This document shows positions 1 to 10,440 of a stretch of DNA of 64,000 nt, in pieces; within the stretch, counting starts at the first letter, position 1; every line of letters starts with the position of its first letter. This stretch comes from Liolophura sinensis (taxonomy: Eukaryota > Mollusca > Polyplacophora > Chitonida > Chitonidae), in assembly GCF_032854445.1 (NCBI RefSeq), contig NC_088304.1, positions 27,101,732 to 27,165,731 on the forward strand, read 5' to 3'. Position numbers and translations under genes: made by a program. The notes under the pieces are model-generated. The model had not been told where the DNA came from. It was given only the letters and a program-made list of their open reading frames with translations, and made no database searches.

Positions 1-416
1 AGGGGAAACTATTTGACGTAAAGCCGCAGTGTAATCGGCGAGGGCTGGCTTGGAGTCTGTTACCGTATCAAACGCTCGAATTAGGCGAGAACAACTTTTT
101 ACCGGATCGACAGAAGCAAATACACATATTTCACGAGTAAATCATTTGGTCAGGATTCAAGCTCATAAGTTAAGCAAAACCAAGCAAAAAGAAACGCCTT
201 TTAGCTCTCTTTCTTTGCGTGACAGTTTTTCAAATATGAAACTCTTGTTAGCCTTACAATTTAAGCTTTAACATATTCATGTGCACTGCCCCAAAGATTA
301 AACCATAATGACATCATTTGTGGTTAAACCAATTATACAAACTCCTGTGTAAATGCCTGTGGTGCAAAGTTCTACATCCACACTTGTTGTTCTTTTCCTG
401 TAACAACACAAAGCAG

Positions 417-423
417 TATAAAT
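417..423 (+). promoter_or_regulatory. TATA box of lysozyme gene A
   Basis: TATAAAT lies upstream of a short non-coding exon (about 447-538) that ends in a consensus donor, TTAG|GTGAGT, at 538/539. The next acceptor in this strand and phase is at 2536/2537, just before the signal-peptide exon. The same TATA box and donor recur in copy B at 12782 and 12904/12905. The start site is inferred, not seen. Confidence 0.6.
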
Positions 424-740
424 TTGCGAGACTCCTCCCTACAGCCTCAGAGGAGTCATACAGGGGGAGAAAGGCAACATTGGTGACGGATAGGTGATCC
501 TTGGTGCCGGAGAAATATTTTATTAGGAAACCACTTAGGTGAGTGTTGAGCCAAAGCTAGACAGACATAAATTAGATAGGACCCCTTGCAACTAGAGGAG
601 CAAATCGTCCCGCGTTGCTAAAACAGTGAGGTGTAATTTTATTATGCAGAAAAAAGAAGTAAAGTTGAATATGAAGTGCAATTACTGAAGAACACAAGTG
701 TGAAAAACTGAAATAATGCGATCGATACTTTTTCGATCGG

Positions 741-764
741 TGGGGGGTGGGGGTGGGGGTGGGG
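741..764 (+). repeat. G-rich run
   Basis: Five G-runs are separated by single T residues within intron 1 of gene A, a layout able to form a G-quadruplex. The equivalent in copy B (about 13109-13125) is shorter, so the tract varies between copies. Confidence 0.6.
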
Positions 765-1411
765 AGTAATGGTGGGTGTAATTTGAGCCACACAAGAAAT
801 TCTTTTTTATATATATCTTTATACTGTCAAGCATATCGTACAATTACATTGAGAAGGCGGCCACCTGCGTATCAGTTTAGCATGGTAATAAATGTCTATT
901 AAAGACACTGTCATATATTCAAGGTATATAATTCGTTAGATAATTCGAACTTGTTTCAAAGACCAACATTAGACTGAAACGGATATTATCCTATGCATTT
1001 AAAGGTATACAGTAGGATGTTGGTTAGCAACGACTGTTTTAGCTTGGCCTATTTCATCGGCTACACCTGCTACATGATAACTTCAACAGTATACCAGGGA
1101 AGCCCTCGCGTTACTTCAAAGATCACCTGTCACTGTGAGCAGGCTGGCAATCTGCGTAAGCGACAGGGGCTTTACCACGATTTCCCAGCTATTTGCAAGG
1201 TATCCTTTATCTATTTCTTTAGTCAGTTATTTATGCTTTTGGTGTTTTATCTTGTACAAAATTGCAGTCAGGCTTGTGTGCGAAGGAAATAAACACATTT
1301 TTCTTTATGTACTGCTGCTTCACTGAGACGGCTTACCGAAGGCAAGCCCCGCCAGTGCCATTATACTGATACGGGTCAACCAGTCGATACAACTTCCTCT
1401 CTTAAAGTTAA

Positions 1412-1489
1412 AGGTGTGACTCGAACCAGGATTCATCCTGGATCTACCGCTCCCGAAGGGGTCGCTCCACTGACTGTGCTATCCGGGCC
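1412..1489 (-). repeat. tRNA-derived sequence in intron 1 (SINE head or decayed tRNA)
   Basis: Read on the minus strand it begins GGCCCGGATAGCACAGTCAG (box A-like) and carries GGTTCGAGTCA (box B-like), with 5' resemblance to tRNA-Lys. The anticodon arm does not fold convincingly, so it is not called a functional tRNA. The same sequence sits at 11052-11129 and 20832-20909 because it lies in the duplicated segment. Confidence 0.45.
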
Positions 1490-2228
1490 GGGTAAATTTG
1501 GGAAGAAGAGGTGGTCGAGTACCATCACAGAGTTTCTGTATGGATAACAGCTTCTGTTTTATTTCCAAGCAACGTTTCGATGAGCATTTAATATCGTTGT
1601 TAAGCGTATACATGAAACGTTGCAAAGAAAAGAATCTAAAGTTCTCTCAACTTCTAAATGCCTCGTATGTGAATAAGAAGGCGGTTGAACCGCTGAAGAC
1701 AGTTTGCGTTATAATTAAAGGTTTCCTTGCACAGAATGCGTTATAATTAAAGGTTTCCTTGCACTGAATCAGAAGGCCTACCCAAAGTTTATTCACAAGA
1801 AAAAGAAAACAAAGGACTAGAATCAGTGCCTGGCATCGACAAACTAACGTCCTGATGAATCTTGTATTTGATTGATTCACAAAGAACAAAATAGTCTATA
1901 TACTCAGGTAGATAATTAAGTATATATACAGTTTAGCTTTTTTAGAAGTTTCTAAACAATTCACATGGCGCATGTTTGACAGAGGAATTTAAACACCAAA
2001 CAGATCGCAGATCCGAATCTCGCAGAAGCTCAGATTAGCTTAGTACATAAAGCATTTATCGCCGCGCACTGCCATATATAGCCAAAGATCGTGACTTGGT
2101 CTTGGTTACACCATTCAGACAGTATAGATTCCATGTTTTATAAAGATCACATAGAAACATACATCACTTTCTGTTCAAAGGCACATCCAAAAATTTAAAC
2201 AAACTACAAGAAAGTTTACTTTTTTAAC

Positions 2229-2388
2229 ATTTATTTATTTATTTGACTGATGATTTCCGCTATTCTCAAGAATAATTCACTTGTACGTCCTTGGCCAGCA
2301 TTATGTTGGTAGAAAACGGGGCAGAGCACGGGAAAACCCACGACCATCCGAAAGTTGCAGGCAGGCCTTCCCACGTACGACCGGGGGT
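2229..2388 (-). mobile_element. SINE family 1 fragment
   Basis: Minus-strand 3' part of the main tRNA-derived SINE of the window, with a ttattta tail, the tcaagaataattcactt motif and the gaaaacccacgaccatcc block. It lies in intron 1 of gene A. Orthologous copies are at 11877-12034 and 21429-21587, so it predates the duplication. Confidence 0.8.
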
Positions 2389-2558
2389 AAAAGATTTTTT
2401 TTAATAGCTAATAGTTTTGTAGTGGGTATCCATAACAGGCCTTTATAATTCGGATAAATCTTTTACTCTGCTGTATGAAATGAACAATTTTTCAACTTTA
2501 ATGCTTGAGATCAATGTAACATTTTTATACTTTCAGAATATTTTGAAAATCGGGACAA

Positions 2559-5500
2559 ATGAAACTGGACAAGGATTCGAAGATGAATATGATTTCTACG
2601 TTTGTCGTTACTATAATGTATACCATCGCCGAGGCCATAGGTACATGTATCTTGCTAGGCCTACCCTTGACACACTGTGCAGATCTCACAGTATGAAAAC
2701 ACGAAAGATGACCCAACCTTGTGGCGCAAGAACGATATAGTTTGACAGACTGTTATGTTGTATTAGAAATATGTTACATTCATGACTATCAGACCACTTA
2801 TGGCAACCTCTTTTAAAGCCCTGTATAATAATAATGTACAGTAGCAGGATATTTTGCCGCAGAAATTTGATCGTGTCAAAGACGTATTGTGCGACTCGGT
2901 GCTCTAGCTCTTTGGTCTAAAGTGGGGTTAGCCGGGGAGATTCCCTAAACCTGATACTGTTTAGATAAGGCATAACATCAATAAATCGGTTCAAACAGGA
3001 CATAGGCGTGTCATCTCCACCAACCCGGACATATCATTTCTCCTACAACAACAAGGAAACTATATGTACTTTCCAAACAACAAAACCCCGGATTCGGACA
3101 TTGTTTACCTGCATGTGAGTTTTTTGTTAATCGAACAACCACGTGATGTTTGGATCAAATTGTCACGAGTTTCTAAAGCCAATATAAGAGAATCTGGCCA
3201 GTGTTTCGAATCACTGAAGTTATCGAAACCTGGGTGAACCATGGGAGCTGTAATAGTGTCCATTTTCATTATTGGCATTTGTTTTGCCGCACAGACTCTG
3301 GGCAAGTTTTTCACAAATATTGCATATAGATTTATAGTTTTTCATATATATTGCATATAGATTTGTAGTTTTTCATATATGTTGCATATATATATTTGTA
3401 GTTTTTGATAAATATTGCATACATGTGGCATATAGATTTAGAGCTTTTCGGATATGTATTGATGAAATTATGTGCCCTAATTTAAACAGAGGCGTTTTAA
3501 CCGAAGCAGTTATATAGAGACGTGGTCCCTTTATATAATGTCAGTGGGTAATACGCTGGTGCTTCATCACTGATGCGATCGCTGTGAGTTCAAGTCCATC
3601 TCACACTGGCTTCCTCTCCGGTCATACGTGGGAAAATCTTGCAGAAATCTTGAGAATGTCGAGGATTTCCCGCTGGCTCTGCCCAGTTTTCTCCCACCAT
3701 AATGTTGGCCGCCGTTGTATAAGTATAACCCCAGTCAAGTAAGTAAATAAATGCCGTGGAGCTCTTCCTTTCTAAACATCTGAATATTCAGCTTGGCCTT
3801 TACCCTCTATCCTGTAATGATTAATATGGATTTGTATTTTACTTTGCTTAATTTTTGTTTATCATTTATTCGATTTCAGGTGATTCCAGGTGTAGAGCTA
3901 TTGGTGGGAACTGCAAGTATTATTTAAGTTCATGTCCGGGAGGGGTGAGGAGTGGATTGTGTAATGGACCCAGGACCAGGCGATGTTGCCTACCTGCTGC
4001 TTCTAGGGGTTTGTAAAGTGCAGCATGTCAGCGTTAAATTCAACACTTGATTTTGATTACTCGGCGCAATTGCCCAGGAACCTCCCACCAATACGGTCAG
4101 TGTGAGTTCAAGCCCAGCTTGCGTTGGCTTCCTCTCTGGCCTTACGTGGGAGTGTCTTGCGGCAACCTCCGGATGTTCGTTTCCTTCCACCATGCTGCTG
4201 AACAATGTGGTACAAGTGAAATTTTCTTTGGTACAACGTTAACACCAATCCAATAAATGCTAAATAAATAAATACCATGCTTGAAAAACTTGATAAGAGG
4301 GTGGAGTGGTTTCGTCTGGGTTCAGTCCGGGTTCTGTTCTTATTCTGTCCGAGTTTTCTCCGGGCTTTGTCCGGTATCCTCTACCCATTAATATGACTGC
4401 TGTATCAATTGCTACGTATGTTAAATACGGCGTAAACTTTTATCCAAATAAATAGGAAGAAGTTTTTTAGTAACACCTTGCTGTATCTTCTTTATTTATT
4501 GGACTATTTTTCCGCGCTACACTCAGGAACTATTCGCTTACATGACTGAGGTCACGTTTACAGGTGAATTGGCCCGAAACGGTCGTAGTTAAGGCTGTAC
4601 TCCTGCATTGTTCACTCATATGACGACTGACGGGTTTATCAATGTAGTAAAACTTAGCCCTTGGACAAGTGCCCGACAAACCGCCTGACCTAATGTGGCA
4701 TTAAACTAGTCACCTCATTGGTCATGCCCGAACTAAAAACCTATCCACGTAAGCCTTAATACTCAACAAAAAAATAAACGCAAGAAGCAATTTTTATTTT
4801 GTTTTCTCGCAGTATTAAATAACGCGTTAACTCAACAATTCGGGTAAGTCTTCATTATCAGTCTAAGCTTCAATTTTCACCTTAACTGGGCTTGTTGATT
4901 TTAGGAGACCAAATCAATCAGCATAAAAATAAATAATTTCAGGGGCATGTTTCTTAAAATGTCATTTTAACATAACAGTTTTAATTTTTGCATTGATATT
5001 TTTGTTGAGTCTAGCTCCTTTCATGTTGTTATGTAGAGCCACATCATATCGTGATACTGCTCAGTTGGTTAGCACGCTATTGCGGGGTAATGATCCAAGA
5101 GCCTCTCACCAATGTGGTCGCTGTGAGTTCAAGCCCAGTTCATGCTAGCTTCCCCTCCGGCCGTAAGTGGGAAAATCTGCCAGCAACGTGTGTATGTTCG
5201 TGGGTTTCCGCCGGGCACCGCCATGTTTCTTCCCATTACAATTCTGGCCGCCGTCGTATAAGTGAAATATTCTTGAGTACGGCGTAAAACACCAACTAAA
5301 TAAATAAATGAAATATCATGATACACTCTAATTGTGTAATATGACAGTATTCTACCCTTATCTGTCTTTGTAGGTGGTCCCTGTTTTACGTCATCAGAAA
5401 TGACGGCCCTGGAGAATAAGTTGATAACATACGAGGCGATCCGATTAACAGCTTATGACGCACAGCCGAAGAGCAAGTACGAAGACCTAACCATCTGTAA

Positions 5501-5666
5501 GTTCTTTGTCTTTGTGTTTAATTTCACCATCTGTAAGTTATCTCCCTTTGAGTTTGATCTCGCTTAAGGACAAAAAAAGCTGCTTTGTTTGATAAAAGGT
5601 GAAAAAGTTTGGCCTATAACACTTAGTCAACAAATTATAAATTTGATAATTATATATAAATAATCA

Positions 5667-5739
<73 letters not shown>

Positions 5740-6789
5740 GCTGGCTGCCGCTAAATATGCTTGAGTACGGCGTAAAACACCAGTCAAATAAATAAATGCA
5801 GCAAGTACTTGCAAGGGTACGTGCAGACCTGCTCTAAATCTGTGTATTATTTACTCTATTTGTCTCCCTCGTAAATTAGACCCAAATTTGGTGTATGTAA
5901 ACAACTCTTTCATATGATGTACTAAAACCAACACAAATTTAATATATTTTAATTAAATGCAATAATGTGATATTTGAAGGTGTCGGGTTTAACTTGAAGA
6001 GAGGTGGGGCCAGAACCGTTTTCAGATCAGTGCTGCCAGGAGTAAACTTTGATTCGGTTTACAACCGCCGGGCTTCACTCACCAGGAATCAGTGCATGGC
6101 ACTATTCCGGGTAAGTCAACGGGAAATACAGGCACATCCTTCATGACCTTATGTACCGGTTGTCTTAAAACTTAAGTGTAACACTTCAAAGGGTTGAAAG
6201 TAAGCACACTTTGAAAGTGTTTTATACAACACATATATTTAAGTGTGATTTGTAAGAGCTGTAAGTGTTATACGTAACAGCTGTAAGTGTTATATGTAAC
6301 AACTGCAATTGACGTGTACAGCACATTGAAGCGTGGTTACTCCTAAACCTTGTTAAATGTTAAACGTAGGAGTGTACTCTTTTGAATATAGTACTTTCAA
6401 ATATAACACGGTGTTGTGTTTTCTGCGATATGCTACAATACATGTATATTGTATGATATTACATATTATTTTGTTGATTCATTTTCCTGTTTGTCGTTTT
6501 TCTTTAGTATGACCTGACCCAAACTTACATCCCGAGGGCTAAAAGAGTTGCCGGACGTCACTTCTGCGGTTTTCCGGAAAATGTGAAGATCGCGATTGTC
6601 AACGCCGTCTACCGAGGGGATCTGGCTTACAAACACAGAACCGCATGTTACATCAGGGCCGGTAAATGGTGTGCCGTGGCAAACGAATACCTGAACAATT
6701 ATCAGTACAGAAATTGTCGGCGACTGGGTATCCCAGGGGTGTGTACCAGGATGAACTGGAACGCTGCACAATTCAGGACAATGTGCTGA
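2559..6789 (+). CDS. Secreted six-cysteine module + phage-type (GH24) lysozyme, copy A
   Basis: Predicted 248-residue secreted protein. Coding exons are 2559-2640, 3880-4008, 5374-5496, 5980-6110 and 6508-6789 (phases 1,1,1,0), preceded by a 5'UTR exon near 447-538 and an acceptor at 2537. Residues 1-28 form a signal peptide. Two in-frame ATGs exist (2559 and 2583), and the second would give a 20-residue signal. Residues 29-70 are a cysteine module, C-x6-C-x6-C-x8-C-x7-CC, defensin-like in its CC end and similar to small modules fused to other cell-wall enzymes. Residues 72-248 match the phage-type lysozyme family: VGFNL, YIRAGKW, RMNWNA and candidate catalytic Glu91, Asp99 and Thr110 in the order of T4 lysozyme. 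It should cleave bacterial peptidoglycan outside the cell. The donor at 4008 is GTTTGT, unusual but required by phase. The lysozyme domain has nine Cys, one more than copy B, and net charge about +16. Polyadenylation signal at 7021. Family assignment is firm; splice details are inferred. Confidence 0.85.
3318..3440. repeat. AT-rich tandem repeat, about 33-bp units
   Basis: Units of the form ttgcatatagatttatag followed by tttttcatatat repeat with point changes in intron 2 of gene A. The counterpart in copy B is 22518-22632. Confidence 0.6.
3545..3752 (+). mobile_element. SINE family 1 copy
   Basis: Near-full plus-strand copy with a degraded tRNA-like head (cgctgtgagttcaagtcc as box B), the tggcttcctctccgg central block and an aagtaaataaat tail. 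It lies in intron 2 of gene A, with an orthologue at 22698-22922. Confidence 0.8.
4060..4274 (+). mobile_element. SINE family 1 copy
   Basis: Plus-strand copy directly downstream of the cysteine-module exon, in intron 3. It has gtgagttcaagcccagc, a degraded 3' end, and a ctaaataaataaat tail. Orthologue at 23230-23444. Confidence 0.8.
5049..5309 (+). mobile_element. SINE family 1 copy, near full length
   Basis: Has the head (gctcagttggttagcac), box B, central domain and ttcttgagtacggcgtaaaacacc tail. It ends 64 bp before the acceptor of exon 3 of gene A. In copy B only its first part survives (24078-24163). Confidence 0.85.
5669..5736. repeat. (AT)n microsatellite
   Basis: Pure TA dinucleotide tract in the intron between lysozyme exons 3 and 4 of gene A. 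It abuts a SINE tail fragment at 5737-5799 (ggcgtaaaacaccagtc and aaataaatg). Copy B has the same arrangement at 24462-24528 with a different length. Confidence 0.9.
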
Positions 6790-7020
6790 ATGCATTGTGA
6801 AATTCAAATCCATTTAATATGAATATGTCATTCAAAAAAGTAAAATCCCGTAACCTTATTCTCTTTTTGAATGGACCATGTCAAGTATATACGATTCGGT
6901 GCATTTGTGCTGCCTGTAACAGACATGCTTTTTATAAAAGACCTTGTTGTCTTTCCAGGTTTACGTGGATCCAAACATTCAGTTTTATAATACTTTTTAC
7001 CTCGGAGCATAAGATAAGAA

Positions 7021-7026
7021 AATAAA
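7021..7026 (+). terminator. Polyadenylation signal, gene A
   Basis: AATAAA lies about 230 bp after the stop codon. It is conserved at the same relative place in copy B (25811-25816). Confidence 0.6.
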
Positions 7027-7527
7027 CGAATTTATGCATGACAGACATTTGCATTGCGTTTTCTTACATTGTTATGTCTTTCCATCAAATACGTTCTGAC
7101 TTTCTTGTCTCTGTCCGTAATTTCATGGAAAAACTGATGCAAGGATTCGGATGAAAGTTTGTGGGCATATTGAATCTTATCTAAAAGGTCAGTTCTTTAC
7201 GTTGTGTTAGTGCTTGATATTCAGATTTAGACCCAGGAATGTTTTTCAGCCATTCTTCACCATTAACGCACAGAAGAGAGTAACTGTGCATTCATCCATA
7301 ATATGAGAAATTGTAGTTTCACCGTGGTGTGGTTTTACGTTCTGGGAATATGGCCGTTATTGTCAATTTTCTTTAACTTTGTGCTTATATTGAGCTGTGT
7401 GTAAAACATTTGTAGCCGCTGCCAAAATGACCTTAAATATTGTGCTAGCGCGTCATTCAAAAGAAAAGTGATAGACAACGTGCCCCATGCAACAATGTAT
7501 CCAAGAAAACGTCTTATTTGAAATTCC

Positions 7528-7690
7528 AATTATTTATTTATTGATTTGATTGGTGTTTTACGCCGTACTCAAGAATATTTCACTTATACGACGGCGGCCG
7601 GCATTATGGTGAGTGGGATCCGGGCCGAGCCCGGGGGAAACCCACGACCATCCGCAGGTTGCTAACAGACTTTACCACGTGGTGCCGGAT
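7528..7690 (-). mobile_element. SINE family 1 fragment
   Basis: Minus-strand 3' two-thirds of the element (tgattggtgttttacgcc, gacggcggcc, cccgggggaaacccacg). Orthologue at 26507-26688 in unit B. Confidence 0.8.
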
Positions 7691-8003
7691 AGGAACCCGG
7701 CATTTGAGATTCGAATAACGGATAAAGCATGTTGGCACGTTATTAATGAATCAAATAACTAAATTCTCTTCAATGGGCAAAAGATCAATGCACCCAGCTT
7801 TATTCCTATCAATTTACTACATACATCCACTGTGCCTTATGCATCCCTTCATGGCACCCTATCAAGAGTTTTGGGAATTTCTGATAATACTAATTTTTCA
7901 AAATTGTGTAATATCTTCAGTTAAACGAGCTTAGGTAATATATTCAGTGAAATATTCTACGGACCTTTCAAAAACCCAAAACTAGGCTCCGGAGGGCTGT
8001 ACC

Positions 8004-8149
8004 TTTATTTGTTTAATTGGTGTTTTACGCCGTTCTTAGGAATATTTCACTTATACGACAAAGCATTATGATGGGAAGAAAACAGGCTTAATCAGGGGGA
8101 ACTCACGACCATTCACAGACTGCCGCCAGACCTTTCCACGTGCGACCGC
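8004..8149 (-). mobile_element. SINE family 1 fragment
   Basis: Minus-strand copy with tttaattggtgttttacgcc, aatatttcacttatacgac and a shortened central domain ending in cctttccacgtgcgac. Confidence 0.7.
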
Positions 8150-8504
8150 AGAAGAACGCTGTACCTTCTCATATACACCTGTATTTGAGAATGGAAAGAG
8201 ATCTACTCAATATTTCAGTCCAACCTATTGTCTGAACACTTTTTTCAGGTATATCTTTATTAATTTTGATTTATGTTGTGCGTTTTTAACTGTGTCGGCC
8301 ACTCATGGCCACCAAGGCCCCTGTGTAAGTCTGGGATTAAACCTCACTTGGTGTATTCTACCAACTGAAAAGACAAGCGGCCTAACCTATTAGCCATTCT
8401 TCTCTCCCCGTATACGGGTAATAACATACATGTATATATACGATTATCGGTGAGAAACATTTGAACATTTATTTGATTTAGAGGAGTTGTATATGATACA
8501 AAAT

Positions 8505-8575
8505 ATTTATGTGATTTGTCTTTTACGGCGTACTCGAGAATATTTCACTTATACCACGGCAGCCAACATTAAGGT
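8505..8575 (-). mobile_element. SINE family 1 tail fragment
   Basis: Only the 3' end is present (ttttacggcgtactcgagaa, then tatttcacttataccacgg). Confidence 0.65.
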
Positions 8576-10391
8576 GTTGAAATATAATCAGTAGGTCTAC
8601 ACCCTGAAATTCTGATCTACCCTAATACATAATTATTGACATTCATAGTCAAAACTAGTCCTTTCTAAAATTTCGAAAACGTATTTTCCTTAAGCCAAGA
8701 TGGCAGACAAAGAAATTATTGTAAAATAATATATAGCCATTAAAATTCTATAGTTGGGAGACGATAGCTTTTCCTTCAGCCTAACATCCTAATGGGTGGA
8801 ATATTTTTTCAAAAAACTTTTATAGAATATAGAAAATTACTAATTTACAAATGTACTAATCCACCATGAATAATTCTTCCGTGATGGTACACAATTTCCA
8901 TTAATAACTAAAATCTACTTAGTATTTCACATACACTTCAGCTTCATGAATGCAAACCCAAGGCATTTGCCTTCATTGTGATATTCAAAAACCTTTCCAA
9001 TGTGCAACACTGACATTTCAGTGTCTTTTCTCAATTTTAAATACTTTTACTGGGCATAATAGTCTGCTGATAGAATGTGCTAGAGTTTACAATATAATAA
9101 AACATCACACCATATATTTGCTGAAAGTTTGTAGGTAGTAGCGTGTATATTTTTTTCCCACAGTTTTGATGCCCCGCGTGTAAACTAATGTCTTTCTCAA
9201 TTAGATAATTAGTTTATTGCGATTATAATAAATGATGGTAGATATGTCTTCCACGGAAGAAAAGGAACATTTCTATGTATAACATTTCTATTTTGACATA
9301 GTTATATGTGTGAACAGAAACAATTAGTTGTTGTTGTAGGCCTACAAAACCTTGGCGTTAGACACCACCAAAACTGTGGCCAACTCTCTCCAAGTGGTCA
9401 AACAATAGGTAAATAATTAAAACACGCACCCTAGGCAACACTGAAAGCAAAGATAGCAAAGATATATACATTTATGTGTGTATGTGTGTAGTGCTGCCAA
9501 TATGCAAACTGAAGCTGTAAAACTGTTCGAGTAGCTTAATGACATGGCCCTCATAGCAGAATAATGCCATCTGCACAGTTGATGAGTTTTCCCTTGAAGT
9601 GTTACGAGATTGGTTGGCTTAGGGTCAGTGGTGTTACTAGCGCACATATAAAAGCGCCCGTCTCTAAATGGTAGAGAAATGGTAGAGAAAGCTTTGTGCA
9701 ACCCAGTCGTATATACAGCTTCGTGGTTGGAACTTTGGTGAAGGTGAGAATATTTTCATGAAAATTTTTGCATATTCAGAAAGACAAAACGGTGTACGTA
9801 TTCAATAACACTGGAAGGAAACAGGCATTCCCAATTCGAGTGTAAGTTAGACTGTAAATTGTAGTAAAAGTTATTTGAATTGTGTACTGGTACAAGTGTA
9901 ATTTGGATGCATGGAGTTTTCGTAAATAAACCTTAGCTAACGCATTTTTGTTGGGTAGGATGAAATAACATTGTCGAAGATGTCTCCCAGATTACAGCAT
10001 CCCAAGATAGATGCGTGACAGGAACTTCAAAGCCAGAACAACGCAAATGGAGCTTTTTGCTGGAGACAGTCAAGTCTTTTCGAACCTTTTCTTTTGCCAA
10101 GATTATACACAGGGTAGATAACTCTACAGGGAAAAGGCACGTTGCCTATGGATGCTCACTGCATTCGATATAACAGAGAGGAAGCAGTCAGTATTGTCTC
10201 CTTATGAAAAGCCAGAACTTTAAATTCGGGTTCAGTTAACCGGCCATATGTTGATCTACGGCGTGACGTACTCGGGATCTATATCCGCTATTGATACTAC
10301 AGTTTGTTTATTCTCTGAATTTAATCACGTAATATTCGTCCATTTATCTGATCTTACTTCTGAGGAAACCCCTTAAATAATAAAACAGTAC

Positions 10392-10440
10392 TATTTATTC
10401 ATTTATTTGACTGGTGTTTTCAAGGATATTTTACTTATAA
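10392..10440 (-). mobile_element. SINE family 1 tail fragment
   Basis: Short minus-strand 3' end (catttatttgactggtgttt, gatattttacttata) exactly at the left edge of the copy C homology. Confidence 0.55.

Larger units (their letters stand above)
1..7811. repeat. Segmental duplication, unit A
   Basis: This stretch aligns nearly end to end with 12361-26840 once the LTR element at 13693-20734 is removed. Position 1 matches 12361, and the match fades near 7811 against about 26840. It carries one complete lysozyme gene with its promoter and 3' end. Both the start of the window and the gap at 12077 hide where the duplicated unit begins. Differences between units include small indels, a loss of about 205 bp in B relative to 1530-1735, and a deletion inside a SINE. 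Confidence 0.9.
7812..10439. other. Spacer between duplicated units, no gene seen
   Basis: AT-rich sequence with two minus-strand SINE family 1 fragments (about 8004-8149 and 8505-8575) and a short third (10392-10440) at the edge of copy C. Short frames (for example 9417-9701 minus) show no domain or composition that supports coding. Confidence 0.6.

Noticed and set aside
1412-1489. Functional tRNA-Lys gene
   Set aside because: Box A- and box B-like sequences exist, but the anticodon arm and acceptor pairing do not fold properly. Better seen as a tRNA-derived SINE remnant.
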